The notes under the pieces were generated by a model. The model had not been told where the DNA came from. It searched no databases and saw only the letters and a program-made list of their open reading frames with translations. Made by a program: the position numbers and the translations under genes. DNA of 50,828 bases from NCBI GenBank assembly GCA_014190175.1, contig BJFZ01000006.1, forward strand, positions 1 through 50,828. The letters are read 5' to 3'. Position 1 is the first letter of the stretch; every line of letters begins with the position of its first letter. This document shows, piece after piece, positions 26,086 through 34,952 of this stretch. The stretch is from Actinomycetes bacterium. Its GTDB lineage: Bacteria > Actinomycetota > Actinomycetes > Nanopelagicales > Nanopelagicaceae.

Positions 26086-26106
26086 GTGCGCAAGATTACC
26101 CTGCAC

Positions 26107-26856
26107 TTAGGCCGGTTTTGGACCGCTTTTATCTTGCGCCTGCTGTGCTTCTTCCAATGTGGGGGCGGTTCCACCTAAGCGAGCCGGAGCCCATCGTTTA
26201 CCCTGGTGGGAATCGGGATACTCTGATTGGACTTGATTTAACATCTCCACCAATTTGGATTTTAGTAAATTTTCAGCCTCTTCCATATTGCTTTCGCGGG
26301 TGAAGTACAAAGGATTTCCGATTCTTACTGTGATTGGAATCCCGACTCGTTTGAAGTTTTTTGGAAGGCCTTTGGTGATTATCCGCTGACTGCCCCAGAC
26401 AATTGTTGGAATTATCGGAACGCCAGCACCAATAGCAAGTCGCACTGCGCCAGATTTAAGTTCCTTAATTTCAAAAGATTTCGAAATGGTTGCTTCAGGG
26501 AAAATTCCTACGATCTCGCCGGCACGAAGCTCGCGCATTGCAGCAACAAAGGAGGCAGATCCTGCAGAACGATCGACGCTGATGTGATGCATTCCGCGCA
26601 TTAATGGCCCAGCTAGCCAATGTGCAAAAATTTCTTGCTTGGCCATAAAACGTACATATCTTTTAACTGGAAGTACTGCGGTGCCGGAAAGTGCGAAATC
26701 TAAATATCCCACATGGTTAATTGCCAGAATTGCGCCGCCATCAGTTGGAATATTTTCGACACCTGCAAAATCAAACTTTAACTTTAAATATTTCCAAAAA
26801 GATTTTATCAAGACAACAACTGGGGGATAGACCAAATCTCTTTGTTTTTTAGCCAT
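26107..26856 (-). CDS. 1-acyl-sn-glycerol-3-phosphate acyltransferase family protein
   Basis: A 249-residue PlsC-type acyltransferase that would acylate lysophosphatidate on the membrane. Motif I is NHVGYLD (HX4D). Motif III is FPEAT, with alanine in place of the usual glycine, and motif IV-like [13 protein letters not shown] follows. I place the start at ATG 26856, overlapping the lipA stop by 8 bp. The longer frame to 26910 would extend into lipA. The C-terminus ends in a hydrophilic tail rich in Gln and Ala. Confidence 0.88.
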   Translation of the reverse strand: MAKKQRDLVYPPVVVLIKSFWKYLKLKFDFAGVENIPTDGGAILAINHVGYLDFALSGTAVLPVKRYVRFMAKQEIFAHWLAGPLMRGMHHISVDRSAGSASFVAAMRELRAGEIVGIFPEATISKSFEIKELKSGAVRLAIGAGVPIIPTIVWGSQRIITKGLPKNFKRVGIPITVRIGNPLYFTRESNMEEAENLLKSKLVEMLNQVQSEYPDSHQGKRWAPARLGGTAPTLEEAQQAQDKSGPKPA

Positions 26857-27790
26857 TGATATTTGCCGCGGCCTTTTTCTCCATCGCCTGTTTGTAAAGA
26901 CGGCCAGCACGATAACTTGAACGAACGAGTGGTCCGCTCATAACTCCAGCGAATCCAGTTTCAGTTGCGAAAGCCGCTAATTCAACAAACTCTTCCGGTT
27001 TGACCCATCGCTCAACTGGATGATGTTTTAGAGTTGGACGCAAATACTGAGTAATAGTTATCAAATCACAACCGGCGGAATGTAAATCAACCAAGGCTTG
27101 TTCGACTTCGGCACGAGTTTCACCCAATCCTAGAATCAAATTAGATTTAGTAATCAAACCGAAATCACGGGCGGCAGTAATAACTCCAAGGGAACGATCG
27201 TAGGTAAATGCCGGTCTAATCAATTTAAAAATTCTAGGCACAGTTTCAACATTGTGTGCAAATACTTCTGGACGAGTCTCAAAAACTTCATTTAGATGAT
27301 CAGAGTTTCCACTGAAATCTGGGGCCAACATCTCTACGCCACAACCGGGAACCATTTCGTGAACTTCACGGATTGTTTGCGCATATAACCATGCGCCTTC
27401 ATCTTCTAAATCATCGCGGGCAACACCAGTGATGGTTGCATAACGCAATCCCATCTTTAAAATTGATTCTGCAACGCGGCGAGGCTCATCACGATCAAGT
27501 GGAAGTGGTTTGCCGGTATCAATATTGCAAAAATCGCATCTTCTTGTACAGGCATCGCCACCAATTAAAAATGTGGCTTCGCGATCTTCCCAACATTCAA
27601 AAATATTTGGACAGGCAGCTTCTTGGCAAACAGTGTGCAGTCCTTCACTAACAACAAGAGAACGCAATGCGGTGTATTCAGGTCCCATTTTTGCTCGCGT
27701 TTTAATCCACTCAGGTTTGCGCTCAATCGGAGTTTGTGAATTACGCGCTTCAATACGGAGCAAGCGGCGACCTTCTGGTGCGATTGTCAT
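26849..27790 (-). CDS. lipA: lipoyl synthase
   Basis: A 313-residue radical-SAM enzyme that inserts two sulfur atoms into octanoyl-E2/GcvH to form lipoyl groups. The auxiliary cluster motif CX4CX5C is Cys55, Cys60 and Cys66; the radical-SAM motif CX3CX2C is Cys81, Cys85 and Cys88 (CTRRCDFC). The conserved C-terminal [13 protein letters not shown] follows. The gene overlaps lipB by 4 bp. Targets in this window are the two lipoyl domains of SucB. Confidence 0.97.
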   Translation of the reverse strand: MTIAPEGRRLLRIEARNSQTPIERKPEWIKTRAKMGPEYTALRSLVVSEGLHTVCQEAACPNIFECWEDREATFLIGGDACTRRCDFCNIDTGKPLPLDRDEPRRVAESILKMGLRYATITGVARDDLEDEGAWLYAQTIREVHEMVPGCGVEMLAPDFSGNSDHLNEVFETRPEVFAHNVETVPRIFKLIRPAFTYDRSLGVITAARDFGLITKSNLILGLGETRAEVEQALVDLHSAGCDLITITQYLRPTLKHHPVERWVKPEEFVELAAFATETGFAGVMSGPLVRSSYRAGRLYKQAMEKKAAANING

Positions 27791-28467
27791 GCGATCACTC
27801 TAATCAAGGCTTCTTGTAAATGTTTTTCAGCGATCGGAAGAATCTCTTTTACGGTGATGCTGCGCCCCAATTCCTGTTCTAAAGATGTGGTTACTACATC
27901 AGGCAGTCCGCAAGGAATGATTTCGCTAAAGTACTTCAATTCGGGATTTACGTTAAGCGCAAAACCATGAGTCACAGTTTCACGTGCGACGCGAATTCCA
28001 ATTGCTGCAATTTTGCGATCACCTTTTTCATCACGGACCCAAACGCCAGATCTTTCACAATACTGCTGAGTTTCTAATCCCAATTCAGCACAAATATTAA
28101 TTAGCGCTGTTTCAAGTGTGCGCACGAAGCCCACTACATTTGTCGCTTCCTTTAATTTCACAATTGGATAACCAACTAATTGACCCGGACCATGCCAAGT
28201 GATTTTTCCGCCGCGATCAACATCAATCACTGGAACTCCATTAATAGGACGGTCAGCTAAATCGGTACGGCGGCCCGCTGTGTAAACACTTGGGTGTTCG
28301 ACAAGTAATAGGGTGTTTTCACGGGACCCATCGGCGACCTCTGTATGTAAATCTCGCTGCAACTGCCACGCCGCCAAATACTCGATTGACCCCAGCGCTG
28401 ATATTTCTAGCCCAGGAAATCCTGGACTGGTCTCGGTGGTAGCGGCAGTAAGAGTGAGCGAATCCAT
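27787..28467 (-). CDS. lipB: octanoyltransferase
   Basis: A 226-residue LipB that transfers octanoyl from acyl carrier protein to lipoyl domains. The signature [18 protein letters not shown] is at residues 85-102. The catalytic pair is Lys152 in [12 protein letters not shown] and Cys186 in EIIPCGL. It is the first gene of the lipB-lipA-plsC-DUF4191 operon, starting at ATG 28467, and is divergent from an MMPL transporter. Confidence 0.97.
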   Translation of the reverse strand: MDSLTLTAATTETSPGFPGLEISALGSIEYLAAWQLQRDLHTEVADGSRENTLLLVEHPSVYTAGRRTDLADRPINGVPVIDVDRGGKITWHGPGQLVGYPIVKLKEATNVVGFVRTLETALINICAELGLETQQYCERSGVWVRDEKGDRKIAAIGIRVARETVTHGFALNVNPELKYFSEIIPCGLPDVVTTSLEQELGRSITVKEILPIAEKHLQEALIRVIA

Positions 28468-28580
28468 CTTCCCAGCCTACCGATTGAGCAGGCGAAGGTT
28501 GAATTGATCGATAGAATTGCCGTTATTGAGCCGGTGGGAGTGCCACTCGGCAGTAAATCCTCAAGGAAGCAGAGTTTTAG

Positions 28581-30779
28581 ATGAGCCACGACCAAATAAG
28601 CGCGCCGACACCTGCAATCCCAACTCTTACTAAATCTCACCGAGGGGTTTGGCTAGCCACTCTTGTTGTGGTGATCTGGTTTGGAATTACCGGAGTTACT
28701 GGACCGCTCTTTGGCAAACTTACATCTGTTCAGGAGAACAACAACTCCTCTTTCTTGCCAAAAGGCGCAGAAGCCACCCAAGCGGCAGATGTAATTGCGA
28801 CATTTTCTGGAAAAGACTCTTTTAATTTTCCAACTTTAGTTTTATTTGAAGGAAAAGCTGATCCAAAAACTTTTGCGGCAATAAATGCTCACCTGGCAAC
28901 AATTGGAAGTCTAAAACTAGATGGGACCACAGCAAAGATTTCTGATTACTTGGCGCCGGGACAGGTTATTGCGGCTTTCCCTTCACAAGATGGCAAAGCT
29001 ATTTTGGCCAACGTACCACTTGACGGAAAGGCAATTGCAAAATTACTTCCAAATGACAATCCCGTCTTGCCGGCTGTCGTAGCAGCACTTCGTGAAGATG
29101 TTCGCCCCATAGCTGAAGCCAATGGCGTTGAATCTTATGTAACTGGTCCTGGCGGATTACTAGGGGATCTTTTTGGTGCGTTTGGAACTCTTGATTCCTC
29201 TTTACTACTCACCACTTTAGGTGTGGTGTCAATTATTTTGATTGTTGTTTATCGTTCACCAATTCTTTGGATCATTCCATTACTTTCAGCCATGTTCGCA
29301 CTTACATTGGGAGGTGCGGCCGTTTATCTGTTGGCTAAAAACGATGTGATCGATGTAGATGGACAATCTCAAGGAATTTTATCGGTTCTGGTAATTGGCG
29401 CAGCAACAGATTATGCACTTTTGTTAATCGCGCGTTATCGCGAAGAGTTGCATTTACATGAAAATCGTTTTGATGCAATGCGTGCCGCATACAAAGGCGT
29501 CTGGGAACCAATTCTTGCATCTGGGTCAACCGTTGCGATCTCGCTACTGATCTTGTTATTTAGCAAATTAACAAATACTGCAGGACTTGGTCCTGTCGGC
29601 GCAATTGGAATTGTCTCTTCCATGATTACAATTTTGACGCTGCTCCCAGCGCTGTTGTTGCTTTGCGGTCGTTGGATTTTCTGGCCTCGTCGGCCACTTT
29701 TTGATGGCGATGATCATGTGATGTCTGGCCCTTGGGCAAAAGTTGGAAATACAATTGGAAGAAATCCACGAAAAGCCTGGGCTATTTCCGGATCTATTCT
29801 TTTGTTATTCGCATTTGCATCCACAACTTTAAAAGCCGATGGAATTGGTACGGTCGATACTTTTACTGGCACACCTGAATCAGTCGTTGGGCAAAAGCTT
29901 TTGGAAACTCATTTCCCTGGTGGAGAAGGAAACCCAACACAGGTTGTTGTTATTGCTGACAAAGCGGATGCGGTTACAGCGGCATTGAAAAATGCACCTG
30001 GTGTTTCCCAAATAGCCCCGATGTTAGATGGAATTCCCGTGCCAGGACAGCCACTACCAAAAGTAAAAATTGTAAACAATAAAATGATTTTGAATCTTAC
30101 TTTGGATAAAGCACCTGACAGTGTGGAAGCGGGAAACGATATTCCAAAGATTCGAGAACTATCGCATGCTGCTGATCCAACATCGCTAGTTGGCGGAACA
30201 AGTGCAGTGTATTTTGATGTTCGTACTGCAAATACGCGCGACAATCGCACGATCATTCCAATTATCTTGTTTGTAATTACTATCATCTTGGGATTACTAC
30301 TTCGCAGCATCTTGAGTGCAATAGTTCTTCTGGGAACTGTTGTTCTTTCCTACTTTGCAACTTTGGGTGTTTGCGCCCTCGTCTTCAACCATATCTTTGG
30401 ATTTGCAGGCGGCGACAACTCATTCCCATTGTTTGCCTTCATCTTCTTGGTTGCACTTGGAATTGATTACAATATTTTCTTAATGACGCGCGTACGTGAA
30501 GAATCGCAAAAGATTGGTACCCGCAAAGGTGTGATCAAAGGAGTAACTGTTACTGGTGCGGTCATCACTTCAGCTGGTGTTGTCCTTGCTGCAACATTTG
30601 CCGTGCTTGGATTATTGCCTCTAGTACCTCTTGCTGAACTTGGCTTCGCAGTTGCTTTTGGCGTTCTTCTGGACACCATCATTGTGCGTTCTATCTTGGT
30701 GCCAGCGTTGGTTCATGAGATTGGACCAAAGATCTGGTGGCCATCAAAGATGCAAAAGGAAGCAGCCATAACAGAATAA
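28581..30779 (+). CDS. MMPL family transporter
   Basis: A 732-residue RND-superfamily membrane protein of the MMPL type. It has two similar halves, each with one helix, a large external loop and five further helices. GQSQGILSVLVIGAATDYALLL in half one and ALGIDYNIFLMTRVREE in half two carry the charged residues expected for proton-driven transport. Such proteins export lipids or hydrophobic compounds in actinobacteria. A ribosome-binding site AAGGAAG precedes the ATG. It begins a plus-strand cassette that separates lipB from the TIGR01777 gene, an interruption of the usual gene order. Confidence 0.92.
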   Translation: MSHDQISAPTPAIPTLTKSHRGVWLATLVVVIWFGITGVTGPLFGKLTSVQENNNSSFLPKGAEATQAADVIATFSGKDSFNFPTLVLFEGKADPKTFAAINAHLATIGSLKLDGTTAKISDYLAPGQVIAAFPSQDGKAILANVPLDGKAIAKLLPNDNPVLPAVVAALREDVRPIAEANGVESYVTGPGGLLGDLFGAFGTLDSSLLLTTLGVVSIILIVVYRSPILWIIPLLSAMFALTLGGAAVYLLAKNDVIDVDGQSQGILSVLVIGAATDYALLLIARYREELHLHENRFDAMRAAYKGVWEPILASGSTVAISLLILLFSKLTNTAGLGPVGAIGIVSSMITILTLLPALLLLCGRWIFWPRRPLFDGDDHVMSGPWAKVGNTIGRNPRKAWAISGSILLLFAFASTTLKADGIGTVDTFTGTPESVVGQKLLETHFPGGEGNPTQVVVIADKADAVTAALKNAPGVSQIAPMLDGIPVPGQPLPKVKIVNNKMILNLTLDKAPDSVEAGNDIPKIRELSHAADPTSLVGGTSAVYFDVRTANTRDNRTIIPIILFVITIILGLLLRSILSAIVLLGTVVLSYFATLGVCALVFNHIFGFAGGDNSFPLFAFIFLVALGIDYNIFLMTRVREESQKIGTRKGVIKGVTVTGAVITSAGVVLAATFAVLGLLPLVPLAELGFAVAFGVLLDTIIVRSILVPALVHEIGPKIWWPSKMQKEAAITE

Positions 30780-30810
30780 CTTTCGAGTAATAATCGAATA
30801 AGATCACCAC

Positions 30811-31833
30811 ATGTCTGAAAATAAACTCAAGGCTGGATTAATCGGTTATGGATTAGCTGGAAAAGTTTTTCATGGCCCATTGCTAGCTGGATCCGGCTTT
30901 GAGTTAAGTTCAATTCTTACCAACAATCCTGAACGTATCGCTTCAGCTAAAAATGATTTTCCACATGCTTTCATTGCCGAAGATATGAAAGCGCTACTTG
31001 ATCAAGATCTAGATCTAGTTGTAGTTGCATCTGCAAACGTTGTTCATGCCGAGCAGGCAATACGAGCGATTGAAGCTGGAATCACAGTTGTGATTGATAA
31101 ACCAGTTGGTCGTAATGTTCGCGAAACCCACTCTATTTTTGATGCAGCCGATAAGGCTGGAGTTAAAGCCTGTGCATTCTTCAATCGCCGCTGGGATAGC
31201 GATGCGTTGACTATGAAAAGAGTAATTAAAGGACGTGAAATTGGATCCATCCATAGATTTGAATCACGTTTTGAAAGATTTAGACCCGAACTAAAAATGG
31301 ATTCATGGCGTGATGACAATGCTGTTGAACAAGGCGGGGGATTACTCCTGGATTTGCAAACTCATTTGATCGCAGGTGCAATCGATCTTTTCGGTCCAGC
31401 AGAGGTTTCTTACTGCTCGATGCGTAAAATTCGTGGCGGAACTGATGATGATTGCGTAGTCATACTGAAACATTTAATGAACGTTGATTCTTACCTAACA
31501 GTAAGTGCCGTAGCCGGTGGACCAGGCTCGCGGGTGCGTGCGCTGGGTAAGACGGGTGCAGTTGAAATTGAATATTTAGATCCACAGGAAGATCTTTTGA
31601 AATCAGGTGCTAAACCAAAAGATGGCAAGTGGGAAATCGGACCTAAATCAACTGGGCGAATTATGCGTGGTGATGATGTTAAAGATTTAGAGATTGAATC
31701 AGGCAATTACCCAGCTTTTTATAATCAAGTAGCTGAAGCGATTAAAGGCAATGGAGATATGCCGGTGCCTGTGGCAGATGCAATGGAGGTTGCCCGGCTA
31801 ATTGACGTAGCTCGGGAGATGTCAATTAGGTGA
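30811..31833 (+). CDS. Gfo/Idh/MocA family oxidoreductase
   Basis: A 340-residue NAD(P)-dependent dehydrogenase. Rossmann motif GYGLAGKVFHGPLL at residues 12-25, and the family's EAGITVVIDKPVGRN near residues 88-102, where the Lys is catalytic. C-terminal alpha/beta domain with EQGGGLLLDLQTHLIAG. It is closest in appearance to YdgJ/YvaA-type scyllo-inositol or sugar dehydrogenases. It overlaps the following FAD gene by 4 bp (GTGA), suggesting a functional link. Substrate not known. Confidence 0.9.
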   Translation: MSENKLKAGLIGYGLAGKVFHGPLLAGSGFELSSILTNNPERIASAKNDFPHAFIAEDMKALLDQDLDLVVVASANVVHAEQAIRAIEAGITVVIDKPVGRNVRETHSIFDAADKAGVKACAFFNRRWDSDALTMKRVIKGREIGSIHRFESRFERFRPELKMDSWRDDNAVEQGGGLLLDLQTHLIAGAIDLFGPAEVSYCSMRKIRGGTDDDCVVILKHLMNVDSYLTVSAVAGGPGSRVRALGKTGAVEIEYLDPQEDLLKSGAKPKDGKWEIGPKSTGRIMRGDDVKDLEIESGNYPAFYNQVAEAIKGNGDMPVPVADAMEVARLIDVAREMSIR

Positions 31834-32993
31834 TTATTGTTATTGGCGCTGGAATTGCAGGTCTAAACGCAGCATTAACTTGCCAAAGAGCAGGCCGGGA
31901 AGTTTTACTCCTCGAAGCAAGTGATCGAGTCGGCGGAAGAGTTAAAACTGACCAAATTTCTGGATATCAACTTGATCATGGATTCCAGGTTATTAATCCC
32001 GCATATCCAGAAGTCAAAAGATTAAATCTGAAACTCCAGCTGCAAAGTATGGAGGCTGGAGTAAAGGTCGCAACGGCTGAAAAGAATTTCATTGTCGCCG
32101 ATCCATTTAGAAACCCCAAGAACTTGTTTTCGACCTTACGAGCACCAATCGGGAGTATCAAAAGTAAATCTTCCTTAATTACTTATCTACTCAAAAAACA
32201 ACTAGCTGGAATTGCTAATTTTGAGGTTGAATTAAATTCACAGGGAGTTAACGGACCCTTATACGAAGAAGTTATCCGCCCATTTATGCGTGGCGTTTTG
32301 CTTGGCGAGCTGGATCTTGTTGATGCAAAAGTCGGTAAGGAACTTCTAGGTTTCTTTACTAAAGGCACACCAGGTATTCCATTAACAGGGGCTCAAGCCC
32401 TCCCGAATCTTATGGCAAAACAAATAGATAAATTGAATCTCAATGAGTCGGTTGTTTTGGTTAACGGAAGAGTTGTGACTACAGATCAAAAAACCTACAT
32501 GGCTGAGAAAATTATCGTCGCGATTGACGGGGCAAATGCCGCGAATCTGGTACCACAAGTGAATCAACCTAAATTTAATTTTTCGACGACTTGGTATTTC
32601 ACCACAGCGGATAAAGTGGTTACAGATAACTTTTTAATGGTTGACGGCGAAAGCAGGGGACCGATAGTTAATCTGATTGCACTAGATCAAGTTTCCTCAA
32701 CTTTTGCGCCAATGGGTATGCAATTACTATCGATCACCACTTTGAAGCCATGCAATGAAAATGAAGTGAGATCTCACCTACGTTTAATGATTGGAAAATT
32801 ACCGCAAGATTTGCAATTGATTAAGGAGTATCACATTCCTAGATCATTACCGGCTTTCACTCCAAATTACATCAGGTCAAATTTTTTACAAATTTCAGAT
32901 GAACTTTATATAGCTGGCGATTATTTGAGCGGACCTTCGCAAAATGGAGCGTTGTTATCCGGTCGGCTTGCCGCTGAATCTGCAATTTCTTAA
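31830..32993 (+). CDS. FAD-dependent amine-oxidase/protoporphyrinogen-oxidase-like protein
   Basis: A 387-residue flavoprotein. The N-terminal dinucleotide site is VIGAGIAGLNAALTCQRAG with the acidic end of beta-2 in LLLEASDRVGGRVKTD. The C-terminal FAD motif is LYIAGDYLSGPSQNGALLSG. The fold matches amine oxidases, phytoene desaturases and HemY-like proteins, but no single activity is indicated. The start is GTG within the preceding stop. It could act on the product of the coupled Gfo/Idh enzyme or be a photoprotective or pigment-related oxidase. Confidence 0.85.
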   Translation: MIIVIGAGIAGLNAALTCQRAGREVLLLEASDRVGGRVKTDQISGYQLDHGFQVINPAYPEVKRLNLKLQLQSMEAGVKVATAEKNFIVADPFRNPKNLFSTLRAPIGSIKSKSSLITYLLKKQLAGIANFEVELNSQGVNGPLYEEVIRPFMRGVLLGELDLVDAKVGKELLGFFTKGTPGIPLTGAQALPNLMAKQIDKLNLNESVVLVNGRVVTTDQKTYMAEKIIVAIDGANAANLVPQVNQPKFNFSTTWYFTTADKVVTDNFLMVDGESRGPIVNLIALDQVSSTFAPMGMQLLSITTLKPCNENEVRSHLRLMIGKLPQDLQLIKEYHIPRSLPAFTPNYIRSNFLQISDELYIAGDYLSGPSQNGALLSGRLAAESAIS

Positions 32994-33006
32994 GTATGAT
33001 GAGCAA

Positions 33007-33660
33007 ATGAAAAATCAAAAAGCCTATTTAGCTGAATTTATTGGAACAACTTTATTGGTTGCGGTAATTGTTGGAGCCGGAACTATGGGAAGTTTGGTTT
33101 CGCGTGATAGTGGTGTTGGGTTAATGTTGAATGCGCTAGCAGTGGCAGGCATCCTATGGATATTGATTACAACTTTAGGTTCGATCAGTGGAGCACATTT
33201 TAATCCTGTTGTTTCATTAGTGATGGCATTTCGAAAAGCAATTTCAACTACTGATGCTGTCATTTACATAATTTTGCAAATTCTAGGCGCAATCGCTGGT
33301 GCAACACTGGCTAATGCGATGTATGAGAAAACTTTAATTGAAATTTCTAAGAGTGACCGTGCCGGATATGGTCAATTTACTGGCGAAATTGTGGCAACCG
33401 CCGGACTTATCTTCTTTATAGTCCTGCTATCCAACTCCGATCGTGGCAAAAAAATTCCAACCGCAGTTGCTGGATGGATCGGCGCAGCATTTTTCTTCAC
33501 ATCATCAACCGCTTTTGCTAATCCTGCTGTAACGATCGGTCGAATTTTTACCGGATCAGTAGCGGGGATAAACCCAAACAGCGTTCTTTCTTTTATCCTT
33601 GCACAATTGATCGGTGGCGCAATCGGCTTTGGCTTAGCAACTGCGCTAAAAAACAAGTAA
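33007..33660 (+). CDS. MIP/aquaporin family channel
   Basis: A 217-residue channel with six hydrophobic helices and both half-helix motifs. The first is HFNPVVS (Asn66, NPV in place of NPA) and the second is ANPAVTIGR (Asn172, canonical). I start at ATG 33007; the longer frame from 32944 overlaps the FAD gene by 50 bp with non-family sequence. It conducts water or small neutral solutes such as glycerol. ArsC follows 4 bp downstream, recalling the Sinorhizobium aqpS-arsC arrangement in which the channel releases arsenite. Confidence 0.9.
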   Translation: MKNQKAYLAEFIGTTLLVAVIVGAGTMGSLVSRDSGVGLMLNALAVAGILWILITTLGSISGAHFNPVVSLVMAFRKAISTTDAVIYIILQILGAIAGATLANAMYEKTLIEISKSDRAGYGQFTGEIVATAGLIFFIVLLSNSDRGKKIPTAVAGWIGAAFFFTSSTAFANPAVTIGRIFTGSVAGINPNSVLSFILAQLIGGAIGFGLATALKNK

Positions 33661-33664
33661 CGAT

Positions 33665-34060
33665 ATGAGTAAACCTTCTGTCTTATTTGTATGCGTACAT
33701 AATGCTGGTCGATCACAAATGGCTGCAGCTTTCTTGACTTACCTTTCAAAAGGGGCGGTGGAGGTTAGATCAGCAGGCTCGGCTCCGGCAGATTCTATAA
33801 ATCCGGCAGTAGTTGAGGCGATGCAAGAAGTTGGAATTGATATCTCTCATGAGGTGCCAAAAGTACTTACAACAGAGGCAGTAATTGAATCTGATGTGGT
33901 GATCAGCATGGGATGTGGTGATGCTTGTCCGTTCTTCCCAGGTAAGCGTTATTTGGATTGGAAGTTAAATGATCCAGCCGGCCAGGGAGTTGCATCCATT
34001 CGGCCAATACGTGATGAGATTAAAACATTAGTCGAAGGTTTGATCGCTGAATTAAAGTAA
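33665..34060 (+). CDS. arsC: arsenate reductase, low-molecular-weight phosphatase type
   Basis: A 131-residue protein with the P-loop CVHNAGRS (Cys10 to Arg16, CX5R), a SAGS segment, and MGCGDACPFFPGKRYLDW with further cysteines near residues 80-85. This is the thioredoxin- or mycothiol-linked ArsC type, not the glutaredoxin type. It reduces arsenate to arsenite. It is coupled to the aquaporin gene. No arsR or arsB/acr3 is visible nearby. Confidence 0.9.
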   Translation: MSKPSVLFVCVHNAGRSQMAAAFLTYLSKGAVEVRSAGSAPADSINPAVVEAMQEVGIDISHEVPKVLTTEAVIESDVVISMGCGDACPFFPGKRYLDWKLNDPAGQGVASIRPIRDEIKTLVEGLIAELK

Positions 34061-34067
34061 AAGAGTT

Positions 34068-34952
34068 TTAATCGGAAACGGTTAATGCGGTTAATGCTGG
34101 GGCTACATGTGGGTAATCAAATACAAAACCCGCTGCAGATAACTTTTCGGGAATTACTTTGCTAGAACCAAGCAACTCAGATGAAAAACCACCTAGTGCC
34201 AATTTAAGTGCAATTCCTGGAACTGGAAGTAGTGCCGGCCGATGTAATGCGCGAGCTAAGGCTGCAGTGAACTCTGAATTCGTTGCCGGATTTGGGGCAG
34301 TGATATTTACCGGCCCGGAAAGATCAGAATCCATCAGAAATTGAATTGCCCGGATTTGATCATGCAAAGTTATCCATGACCACCATTGTTTTCCAGATCC
34401 CAATTTTCCACCAACACCAAATTTAAATAATGGCAGCATTTTTCCTAACGCACCGCCGGTTGGATCAAGCACAACTCCGGTTCGGATTTTTACAGTTCTA
34501 ACAGATGGAGCAAGATCTGCAGCGGCTTCCCATTGTTCACATACTCCGGCTAGAAAATCATCTCCACCACGATCAACTTCGGTAACTGCTCGATCTCCAG
34601 TTTCCCCGTACCAGCCAATTGCACTTGCTGAAATAAAAACATCTGGCTTTAACTCTTCAACTGCCGTAGCAATTGTGTGCGTGCTACTTACTCGGGAATT
34701 CAGGATTTCGTTTTTATAAGAAGAGGTCCAACGTTTGTCACCTACACCCGCTCCAGCTAAATTTATTACCGCGCTAACTCCAGCAAGGGATGCAATATCG
34801 ATACTTTCATTTTTAGGATCCCACTGCACTTCATCTGCGCTGGCAACTGGGCGACGGACTAGGCGTAAAACTTCATGACCTTTGTCCCGTAAATCACCTA
34901 CTAAGGCGCTTCCGATTAATCCGGATGCACCTGTTATAGCAATTTTGCTCAT
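34068..34952 (-). CDS. TIGR01777 family NAD(P)-dependent epimerase-like protein
   Basis: A 294-residue extended-SDR protein with the N-terminal GASGLIGSALVGDLRDKGHEV, the family's WDP segment, SASAIGWYGETGD (YG active-site region) and a C-terminal LLGSSKVIPEKLSAAGFVF. Homologues occur between sucB and lipB in actinobacteria (Rv2216 position). The reaction is not established. Its start overlaps the sucB stop (TAATG). Confidence 0.9.
   Translation of the reverse strand: MSKIAITGASGLIGSALVGDLRDKGHEVLRLVRRPVASADEVQWDPKNESIDIASLAGVSAVINLAGAGVGDKRWTSSYKNEILNSRVSSTHTIATAVEELKPDVFISASAIGWYGETGDRAVTEVDRGGDDFLAGVCEQWEAAADLAPSVRTVKIRTGVVLDPTGGALGKMLPLFKFGVGGKLGSGKQWWSWITLHDQIRAIQFLMDSDLSGPVNITAPNPATNSEFTAALARALHRPALLPVPGIALKLALGGFSSELLGSSKVIPEKLSAAGFVFDYPHVAPALTALTVSD

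Noticed and set aside
30782..30799. TTCGA/TCGAA hairpin after the MMPL gene
   Set aside because: The stem is only 5 bp, with no T-run; too weak to call a terminator.
32944..33006. N-terminal extension of the aquaporin
   Set aside because: Overlaps the FAD protein's conserved C-terminus in another frame; the family-like start is ATG 33007.
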